Assembly (NCBI GenBank): GCA_964431655.1
Contig: CAYSKJ010000044.1
Location: 1 to 19,806, forward strand
DNA: 19,806 bases
From: CAYMEV01 sp964431655 [NCBI: uncultured bacterium]
GTDB taxonomy: Bacteria > CAYMEV01
Reading direction: 5' to 3'
The notes beneath the pieces are model-generated. The model searched no databases. It was not told the DNA's origin and saw only the letters and a program-made list of their open reading frames with translations. The translations under genes and the position numbers were made by a program. Each line of letters begins with the position of its first letter. The first letter of the stretch is position 1. Below, piece by piece: positions 1-5,757 of the stretch.

Positions 1-458
1 GCAGGCTCAAGAGGGTTGCGCGTAACAGCAATAAGAACGATGCCTCCCACACCGAAGAGAAAGGAGATATATCTGCGGAGAGTGAGCCTGTCGTCCTCCA
101 TGGCAAAATGAGCGACTATGGCGCTTATAACGGGAGACGAACCGATAATTATGGCGGAAATGGAGGCCGGGACAATATTTATCCCCAGGTAGAAAAGAGC
201 GTACAGTATGAAGGTTTGAAAAAGGGATATGAGCAGAATGGATTTGAGATTCTCTTTCAGTGCCCCGGCCCTGAGGCCCTTTATTGCAAAGGGCATAAGG
301 ATCATGCCGGAAATCATGAACCTGATGCCTGCAAATCCCAGGGGTTTAAAGTATTCAAGGCCTATCTTGACCCCTGCAAAGGCTGTGGACCACAGAAGAC
401 ATGCAAAGACAGCAAGCCCTGCGGCTATTATTCGATTCTTTGAAACATTTTCCATCAT
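1..458 (-). CDS. EamA/DMT-family permease, N-terminal part (gene runs off left edge)
   Basis: Reading the minus strand from the ATG at 458 gives an open frame of 152 codons with no stop before the window edge, so the C-terminal half is missing. It starts MMENVSKNRIIAAGLAVFAC and continues with LLWSTAFAGVKIGLEYFKP, then GFAGIRFMISG, LYALFYLGINIVPAS and SAIIIGSSPVISAI. This run of hydrophobic helices, with the W-S-T-AF-G, R-F and small-residue IIIGSSPV motifs, is typical of the first EamA repeat of drug/metabolite transporters. Family members are usually about 300 residues, exporters or importers of small metabolites in the inner membrane; the substrate cannot be told. The two adjacent ATGs (458 and 455) leave the start uncertain by one codon, and no strong Shine-Dalgarno is visible upstream. 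It is divergent from the MFS gene across an 89-bp AT-rich gap. Confidence 0.88.
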   Translation of the reverse strand, partial: MMENVSKNRIIAAGLAVFACLLWSTAFAGVKIGLEYFKPLGFAGIRFMISGMILMPFAIKGLRAGALKENLKSILLISLFQTFILYALFYLGINIVPASISAIIIGSSPVISAIVAHFAMEDDRLTLRRYISFLFGVGGIVLIAVTRNPLEP

Positions 459-501
459 TTACCGCGTATTAAGAATTTCTGCAGGTCCAGCTTAAATATA
501 T

Positions 502-529
502 TTGCAGTTTAGTCAATATAACTTAATAT
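502..529 (+). promoter_or_regulatory. Candidate promoter for the MFS gene
   Basis: TTGCAG (502-507) and TAATAT (524-529) are separated by 16 bp in the AT-rich gap between the divergent permease genes. Transcription would start near 535-537, giving a leader of only about 12 nt before the ATG at 548. That agrees with the absence of a Shine-Dalgarno there. The match is moderate in an AT-rich background, so this is a weak prediction. Confidence 0.3.
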
Positions 530-535
530 TTTTAC

Positions 536-547
536 ATTGATATCAAT
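536..547. promoter_or_regulatory. Perfect 12-bp palindrome directly before the MFS start codon; possible operator
   Basis: ATTGATATCAAT is a perfect palindrome occupying exactly the 12 bases before the ATG at 548, where a ribosome binding site would be expected. It lies just after the candidate -10 element and in the gap shared with the divergent permease. A transcription-factor operator is plausible; no specific regulator family can be named. Being AT-rich it could also be chance. Confidence 0.35.
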
Positions 548-1825
548 ATGAATGATTCAGAGAAAAATTTACTGCTCCGGCACCATTTTGGGAGGAATAC
601 CTTTTCCATAACAGCGGTGGAATTCTTCTGGGGCCTGGCTATGCCCCTCATATTTGAATCCACATATATTCAGATATTTTTAAGGGAGCTTGGAGCAACG
701 AATTTTCAGATAGGGCTTATGCCCGTGCTTCTAAGCCTGGGTATCCCGCTGATATCCCTGCTGTCGGCTTATCTTACAACCCATCTGGTCAGGAAAAAGA
801 CAGCTGTCTTTTTAACAAATCTATTTGCATCTGTCCCTATAATACTGCTGGGGTTAATGTTCAGGACGGACCTGGAGAACAGCAGGGTGATACTGTTTTT
901 TTACTTATTTTATGCTGCTTTCTCCTTTACCCTGGGTCTTTTGCTTCCCGTCTGGCAGAATTTTCTGGTGAAAATCTTTCTCGAGAAGGATACACTGCGA
1001 GCCCTTTCCGTAATGCATATAAGCCAGAGCATAACAAGGATAATCGGAAGCCTTGCCCTGCTCAAGATTGTCGAGAGATACGGCATTTCCAGGACAGGGG
1101 CGGGCAATCTTTTTATTATTGCAGGCATTCTGATGTTTGCAGGTTCCCTTTTCTTTACCCTGGCAAGAGAGATACCTGAAAGAACTATATACAGCAGAAG
1201 GTTTACACCCCTGGTATTTATGAAAACGCTGAAAAGCATAATCCATAACAGGAAATTCATTTTCTTCCTTCTGAGTGATATATGCTACTTTGCAGTGATG
1301 AACGTGATTTCCTTTTATGCAGTTTATGCAACAGAGTACTGCGGTATAAAGCCTGCCTATGTTTCAGGATTATTTATTACGCTGAATGTAACAGGCAGTA
1401 TTATATTCCAGGCTGTATTCGGGTATTTCAATCTTCTCGGGCTTAAAAACAAGCTTTATCTGGAAAAGTATCTCAGCCTGGCGGGCATTACTGTCCTTCT
1501 ATTTTTACCCTCACTGGCAGGCTTCCTTTCAGCGAGCTTTTTGCTCGGTGCAGGCAGGTCCATCAGGGTCCTTGCCTATGCACCGATAATCAAGAAGCTT
1601 TCAGGTCAGCAGGATGCAACGCCCTACTTTGCCGCCGCACCGATAATAATACTCCCCCTCTCCGTGGGCCTGCCCCTTTTTAATGGAAAATTCCTCGACA
1701 AGTTTGCATACCTGGGAGCTTTCAGCTTCAGGATAATGTTTGGCCTGATGGCTGTCCTTGTCGCAGTTTCAATCTTCTTCCTGAATAAAACGGATTTCAA
1801 TGCCGGAGGGGATAAGAGAAAATAA
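548..1825 (+). CDS. Major facilitator superfamily (MFS) permease
   Basis: A 425-residue integral membrane protein with about 12 hydrophobic segments. The basic stretch TTHLVRKKTA, near residue 80, sits in the usual position of the loop between helices 2 and 3, where MFS proteins carry their conserved charged motif. A longer polar stretch near residues 215-235 (REIPERTIYSRRF, then LKSIIHNRKF) fits the central loop between the two six-helix halves. It moves a small solute across the inner membrane; the substrate cannot be inferred. The ATG at 548 is chosen because the next Met (residue 32) lies inside the first membrane helix, even though no Shine-Dalgarno precedes 548. The gene ends 60 bp before the CyuA-like gene, and the two may be functionally linked, but that gap holds its own promoter-like sequence. 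Confidence 0.85.
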   Translation: MNDSEKNLLLRHHFGRNTFSITAVEFFWGLAMPLIFESTYIQIFLRELGATNFQIGLMPVLLSLGIPLISLLSAYLTTHLVRKKTAVFLTNLFASVPIILLGLMFRTDLENSRVILFFYLFYAAFSFTLGLLLPVWQNFLVKIFLEKDTLRALSVMHISQSITRIIGSLALLKIVERYGISRTGAGNLFIIAGILMFAGSLFFTLAREIPERTIYSRRFTPLVFMKTLKSIIHNRKFIFFLLSDICYFAVMNVISFYAVYATEYCGIKPAYVSGLFITLNVTGSIIFQAVFGYFNLLGLKNKLYLEKYLSLAGITVLLFLPSLAGFLSASFLLGAGRSIRVLAYAPIIKKLSGQQDATPYFAAAPIIILPLSVGLPLFNGKFLDKFAYLGAFSFRIMFGLMAVLVAVSIFFLNKTDFNAGGDKRK

Positions 1826-1827
1826 TA

Positions 1828-1863
1828 TTGTAAAAACCCAGAATTTTTGTAATATTTTTTACA
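1828..1863 (+). promoter_or_regulatory. Candidate cyuA promoter overlapped by an inverted repeat
   Basis: In the 60-bp gap before the CyuA-like gene, TTGTAA (1828-1833) and TAATAT (1850-1855) are spaced by 16 bp. TGTAAAAA (1829-1836) and TTTTTACA (1856-1863) form a perfect 8-bp inverted repeat with a 19-bp spacer. With one indel the repeat extends outward (ATAAT on the left, ATTAT on the right). The arms cover the -35 and lie just downstream of the -10, the geometry expected for a repressor operator. The arms are almost pure A/T, so chance is possible. It is not a convincing terminator because the stem has little GC. Confidence 0.35.
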
Positions 1864-1885
1864 CATTATATGAAAAGGTACTGCC

Positions 1886-3142
1886 ATGAAAGTTAAAGAA
1901 TTTTTCCAGTCCATGATCTATTTCACATCCGGCTGTACAGAACCGGCAGCTATAGGCTTGAATGCCGCCAGGGCAAGGGCATCAGGTCAAACCGGCCAGA
2001 TTAAGCAGATCATACTGCAGATGGACTACCTGACCTATAAGAATGCCTTTAATGCAGGCATACCGAATGCTCCTCTATACAAGGGGGCTATGTGGGCTTT
2101 TCTTCTCGGGTACGCAGTGGGCGACCCTTCCCTGGGACTGGAGATTTTCAGCCGATTAAACGATGAATCCATCAGGCAGGCTGAAGAAATGGAAAGAACT
2201 GTACCCTTTCACATAAGGTTTGTGGAAAGGGGCTCCCTTTACCTGAAAAGCATGCTGGCTGCAAAAGAGAAGATAATATGCACGACCACGAGGGAATGCC
2301 ACAGTGCTGTCACGCAGGAAATATTAAGCCTTTCAGGCTTTGCAGTAAAAGACCTGGACCATATAATACTTGAGCTGGACAAAAGGGAGCACAGGGCTTA
2401 TTCCGAAGAGCTGAGGAAAGCTGAAGTATTTGATGACAGCTATTACGAACCCTCCGGCTGGGTGGCCCTTGTGGATGAGATATATTCTGACGGGGAAATA
2501 AGGTCCCGTATCCAGGAGGGGATCAATGCCAATATCAGCGCCCAGAATGCGGGCAGAAGGGAATGGGACACTACCCTGTCCGATTACGGCACTGGTTCAG
2601 CCATATTTGCAAGGATGTCAGGAAAGCCCATAAAGGTAATGGCCTGCGCCAATTCCGGCAATAAGGGGCTGACTTCCGTTGTCCCCACAGTAAACTACTG
2701 CCGGAAGAAAAAAAAATCCAAAGAGGAAACATTGAAAGCAGTAATCATGGCCTGCTTTGTGAATTCCATCATCACTTTGAAGTTCGGTTTTATCTCCTCT
2801 GTCTGTGGTGTGGTTTACGGTGCGGGCGCAGGTTTTCTTTCAGCAATAATGATGCTTGATGGTCAGCTTGACAGCTTTGACAAGGTTTTTATAAACTATA
2901 TATCCAGTTTCGGAGGCATCTTCTGCGACGGAGCCAAAGTATCCTGTGCCGTTAAGGGAAATACCGCAGTCCAGGCAGCCATTACAGCAAAAAAGATGTA
3001 TGAAAAGGGCCTTATAGTTGACTATCACGACGGCTATCTCGGCAGGACATTTCTTGAGACCCTGGATAACCTGATGAAGTATAATGAGGCCATGAGGGAG
3101 ATGGATAAAATTACGGTCTCCATCCTTGAAAACAAAAAATAA
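1886..3142 (+). CDS. cyuA: L-cysteine desulfidase / serine dehydratase-like Fe-S protein (CyuA/UPF0597 family)
   Basis: A 418-residue cytoplasmic protein related to the CyuA/YhaM (UPF0597) family. Characterised members split L-cysteine to pyruvate, ammonia and sulfide with an oxygen-labile [4Fe-4S] cluster. Visible family marks are GCTEPAA near the N-terminus (Cys17), ANSGNKG in the middle (family S-G-N-x-G), VCGVVYGAGAG (Cys307) and FCDGAKVSCAVK (Cys347, Cys354). The 40-residue gap between Cys307 and Cys347 and the 7-residue step to Cys354 fit the cysteine spacing I recall for the archaeal enzyme. Length is normal. An AAGG Shine-Dalgarno lies 7 nt before the ATG. A VOC-fold gene follows after 18 bp and is probably co-transcribed. 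The substrate could be another beta-substituted amino acid such as serine. Family assignment is firm; the exact reaction is not. Confidence 0.85.
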   Translation: MKVKEFFQSMIYFTSGCTEPAAIGLNAARARASGQTGQIKQIILQMDYLTYKNAFNAGIPNAPLYKGAMWAFLLGYAVGDPSLGLEIFSRLNDESIRQAEEMERTVPFHIRFVERGSLYLKSMLAAKEKIICTTTRECHSAVTQEILSLSGFAVKDLDHIILELDKREHRAYSEELRKAEVFDDSYYEPSGWVALVDEIYSDGEIRSRIQEGINANISAQNAGRREWDTTLSDYGTGSAIFARMSGKPIKVMACANSGNKGLTSVVPTVNYCRKKKKSKEETLKAVIMACFVNSIITLKFGFISSVCGVVYGAGAGFLSAIMMLDGQLDSFDKVFINYISSFGGIFCDGAKVSCAVKGNTAVQAAITAKKMYEKGLIVDYHDGYLGRTFLETLDNLMKYNEAMREMDKITVSILENKK

Positions 3143-3160
3143 AAGCCGGAGAGGCGGAAA

Positions 3161-3553
3161 ATGAGATTTGGTTTTGCCACTGTGAGGGTTAATGACCTGG
3201 AGGAATCAGAAAGATTCTATGCAGAGATAATCGGCCTGGAAAAGGAGCTTGGCTTTTCCTACAGGGAAGGACTCAGCATAACATTCATGAAGGACCCCGG
3301 GGGCTCCCTGGTGGAACTGCTGAAAATGGAAGGCACTGCAGAAGCTGCTGATTCTAATAATAAGGTATCACTGGGTTTCCTGGTGGAGGATCTTGACAGG
3401 AAGATTAAAGAACTCAAGGCTCTGGATATTGAAATAAGAGGCCCTGTATATGTTCCGGGGGGGATCAGGTTTATCTATATAAAGGACCCCAACGGCGTGG
3501 ATATTGAACTTGTAGAGAACTTCCATATTGATAGGCTGAAACAGTGTTCATGA
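3161..3553 (+). CDS. VOC-superfamily (glyoxalase-like) protein lacking the usual His metal ligands
   Basis: A 130-residue protein with two beta-alpha-beta-beta-beta repeats of the vicinal oxygen chelate fold: FATVRVNDLEESERFYAEIIG with ITFMKDPGGSLVELL, then SLGFLVEDLDRKIKEL with FIYIKDPNGVDIELVEN. In nickel or zinc glyoxalase I the metal is held by His-Glu-His-Glu. The two Glu positions are present (E52, E116), but the positions of the two His appear to be Phe5 and Ser70. A canonical GloA activity is therefore unlikely. It may bind another metal set, act as an epimerase-like or binding protein, or be inactive. A strong Shine-Dalgarno (GGAGAGG, 3148-3154) precedes the ATG. It follows the CyuA-like gene by 18 bp, so it probably shares that transcript. 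It converges on the glycosyltransferase gene 27 bp away with no clear terminator between. Confidence 0.85.
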   Translation: MRFGFATVRVNDLEESERFYAEIIGLEKELGFSYREGLSITFMKDPGGSLVELLKMEGTAEAADSNNKVSLGFLVEDLDRKIKELKALDIEIRGPVYVPGGIRFIYIKDPNGVDIELVENFHIDRLKQCS

Positions 3554-3580
3554 GCTGTCATAACTGAGGCTTAGACCTTA

Positions 3581-4741
3581 TCAGACCAGCATCTCCTGAT
3601 AGTCCTCCATTACCTTTTTCCAGCTGTAGTTCTGCCTTATGTAGTTATAACCGTTCATTCCCATCTGTTTAAGGATGTTCCTGTTTTTCAGCATGTATCT
3701 CGTGCAGTAGATGAAATCCTTGTAAGAGTCAAAATAGAGGCCTCCCCCGGACCTGATTACCTGGCCTTTCAGCACATTGCATTTCTCATTTACAAGCACA
3801 GCCTTTTTCATGGCCCAGGCTTCCAGGGTTACAATGCACAGGCTTTCATAAAGAGATGGCATTACAAGGAATTCACAGGCCGAAAGGGCATTGAATTTCT
3901 GGTCTTCCGGTATGAACCCTATATTGACAATATCCCTGTGTTCGGGGACTTTATCAAATAAATGCCCGCAAAGCACCAGCTTTATTTCATCAAAGATAAC
4001 TTTTTTGTATTTTATAAAGTATTCGTAAAGAATTCCTGATCCCTTATTATTGTCTATCCTTCCCAGGTAAAGGATATAGGGATGATTCATGCCGTATCTC
4101 TGCCTGAAGGAATCGGGGTCCGGATTATCTTCAACTGGTATGCCCAGAGCGCTGATTCTGTTCTTAACACAGTGATTGCCTGTAACGGAGTTTACCAGCT
4201 CCTTTTCCTCTTTTGAGATATAAATTATCCCCCGGGGAAGGCTGAAAAACTCACGGTATATCTCAAGATTGATGAGTTTATCCCTCTCGGCTGTCGGCAC
4301 CAGGACTGATTTCTCCGGAACCTCCCGCAGGCCGAAATAGGAATTGTAATATCTGTAGGCAAAGAATATGAACCGGTCATATTTGTCCCTGTTTTCTCTT
4401 ATATATCTGATGAGCTGAGGGGAAAAGGGCCCGCATTCCCTGACCCATTCCTCTTCCTCGTTTCTGGAATGCCTGCCTTCAAATACCTTTGTGGAAATCT
4501 CATTAAAGGTTTTCTGGTTCCTTTCCCTTTCAACAGGGAACCTCAATACTGCAAGGCCGTCAAAGATGTCCTGCCCTGGCTTAAAATGGTTTTTCCAGGA
4601 GATATAATCCCTGGCGCAGGTGGTGAGTACGGTTATGTCATGCCCGGAGCATTTCAGCTGAAGGGCTGTCTGATGGCAGAGCCTTTCAGAACCCCCTGTG
4701 ATATACTGCCCGAAGCGGTGGATGACAAGGGCAATCTTCAT
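3581..4741 (-). CDS. GT4-family glycosyltransferase (GT-B fold)
   Basis: A 386-residue cytoplasmic or membrane-associated glycosyltransferase of group 1. The N-terminal half opens with MKIALVIHRFGQYITGGSE, carrying the glycine-rich acceptor-side loop. The C-terminal half has YILYLGRIDNNKG (start of the nucleotide-sugar domain), KLVLCGH, and the E-x7-E signature in PSLYESLCIVTLEAW that contacts the sugar nucleotide. Length is normal for GT4. The start codon overlaps the stop of the upstream coiled-coil gene by 4 bp (ATGA, 4738-4741), implying translational coupling, with GGAAG as ribosome binding site. It is the last gene of the carbamoyltransferase-SxtJ-coiled-coil-GT cluster. A role in building a surface polysaccharide or glycan is likely. 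Donor and acceptor cannot be predicted. Confidence 0.9.
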   Translation of the reverse strand: MKIALVIHRFGQYITGGSERLCHQTALQLKCSGHDITVLTTCARDYISWKNHFKPGQDIFDGLAVLRFPVERERNQKTFNEISTKVFEGRHSRNEEEEWVRECGPFSPQLIRYIRENRDKYDRFIFFAYRYYNSYFGLREVPEKSVLVPTAERDKLINLEIYREFFSLPRGIIYISKEEKELVNSVTGNHCVKNRISALGIPVEDNPDPDSFRQRYGMNHPYILYLGRIDNNKGSGILYEYFIKYKKVIFDEIKLVLCGHLFDKVPEHRDIVNIGFIPEDQKFNALSACEFLVMPSLYESLCIVTLEAWAMKKAVLVNEKCNVLKGQVIRSGGGLYFDSYKDFIYCTRYMLKNRNILKQMGMNGYNYIRQNYSWKKVMEDYQEMLV

Positions 4742-5346
4742 TTTTCTTCCAGCTTGTCTTCAACCTCTTCCAGGTAGTCTTCAAGGATCTTCTGCCTGTC
4801 CCTGATAAAGGTAAGGTCTCTTTCTATGGAGTCGAGCTTGGATATCATGAAATTCTCAAGGTTTTTAAGGTCGAAAAAGGTTTTATAGGAGGAGGCCATA
4901 ATATTCATGAAATAATAGTTTATGAGCTTCTGCCGGTAGAATATGGGGTCAGTGTAAAGTTTTATGACGGGTCTCAATATCTTCTTTACCAGTGGTATGA
5001 TAAAGCCCTTTATGCCCGAACGGTGGGATTTTATGGGATAGTCTTCGTCTATGTTCCACATGTTTTTATCCGTATACAAATCCTGAAGCTCATCAAGGTT
5101 CCTTGAGGGTTTCAGCAGATAATCCTTTATTTCTTCAAGGCTTTTGAGGCTTATGTTCCCGGATGCATCCACATCGGAGGCAAGGGAGAGAAATATGGGC
5201 TCAAAATCCAGTTCCTTTATCCTTTGTATCTCTTCTTCATAGAGCAGGCCCATTTCCTTTTTTTCCTGGATGTCATCCCTGATGTCTTTAATTATCTTTT
5301 CAATATCCAGGGGTTCGTTTTCCCTTTTTTTTATGAAATCTTCCAT
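4738..5346 (-). CDS. Unrecognised 202-residue protein with amphipathic segment and C-terminal coiled coil
   Basis: I do not recognise a catalytic domain. Residues 1-60 are highly charged and helical (IEKIIKDIRDDIQEKKE). A basic, hydrophobic stretch follows at roughly 112-142 (GFIIPLVKKILRPVIKLYTD), resembling a membrane-peripheral helix. The last 45 residues form a predicted coiled coil (LDSIERDLTFIRDRQKILED, then LEEVEDKLEE). This layout resembles the N-terminal extension often seen fused ahead of methyltransferases and glycosyltransferases of O-antigen clusters, but here it is a separate gene whose stop overlaps the GT4 start by 4 bp. Inference: a scaffold holding the glycosyltransferase at the membrane. 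The start ATG at 5346 has a GAGG ribosome binding site 9 nt upstream. The gene follows the SxtJ-like gene by 11 bp. Confidence 0.8.
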   Translation of the reverse strand: MEDFIKKRENEPLDIEKIIKDIRDDIQEKKEMGLLYEEEIQRIKELDFEPIFLSLASDVDASGNISLKSLEEIKDYLLKPSRNLDELQDLYTDKNMWNIDEDYPIKSHRSGIKGFIIPLVKKILRPVIKLYTDPIFYRQKLINYYFMNIMASSYKTFFDLKNLENFMISKLDSIERDLTFIRDRQKILEDYLEEVEDKLEEK

Positions 5347-5357
5347 AATTTCGCACC

Positions 5358-5756
5358 TCAGTGCTGTTTTTTATACCTTTCCATATCAGCAGGAACCTCC
5401 GCTTTATCCAGCCAGAAGGTAGACCTGCCTTTATGCTTCCTTATGGGGGATTTGCCGAAAAGCTTCATTATCAGCCCTATGGGGGTGATTGCTATGAAAA
5501 AAACTATGAACAGCAGAAGCTTTGTATTGAAAATACCAAGGGCCTTGGCCAGGCAAAGCCAGAGAAAATAGAGCGGTATAAGCAGTTTCCAGCTGATAAA
5601 GGGAAGTATTATAAAGATAAGGGCCAGGGAGCCTGCTATATGGTAGCTCTTCTGAAAATAGAACAGCCCAAGCGCTATTACAAGCAGTACTGCTCCCACT
5701 ACAGGGAAAAACAGCCGTATTTCCTTTTTATTGAGTTTATCCTTTATCTTAAACAT
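5358..5756 (-). CDS. SxtJ-like small membrane protein
   Basis: A 132-residue protein with three or four hydrophobic helices (FFPVVGAVLLVIALGLFYF, then a segment around ALIFIILPFISW, then LLLFIVFFIAITPIGLIMKL), followed by a polar tail with GKSPIRKHKGRSTFWLDK. The small size, the PIGLIMKLFGK motif after the last helix and the position directly after a NodU/CmcH-type carbamoyltransferase match the SxtJ family, named from the saxitoxin cluster, where sxtI-sxtJ are neighbours. SxtJ has no known biochemical function; a membrane partner of the carbamoyltransferase is a reasonable inference. I chose the ATG at 5756, one base after the carbamoyltransferase stop. A TTG at 5771 would add five residues and overlap that gene by 14 bp, but its ribosome binding site would be too close. 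Confidence 0.78.
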   Translation of the reverse strand: MFKIKDKLNKKEIRLFFPVVGAVLLVIALGLFYFQKSYHIAGSLALIFIILPFISWKLLIPLYFLWLCLAKALGIFNTKLLLFIVFFIAITPIGLIMKLFGKSPIRKHKGRSTFWLDKAEVPADMERYKKQH

Positions 5757-5757
5757 A

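Noticed and set aside
108-495. Two overlapping plus-strand frames near the left edge
   Set aside because: They are opposite the EamA permease, whose minus-strand translation is clearly a membrane transporter. The plus-strand products are low-complexity and unlike real proteins.
3554-3580. Possible terminator between the convergent VOC and GT4 genes
   Set aside because: Only 4-bp complementary stretches are present, with no T-run, so no terminator is supported.
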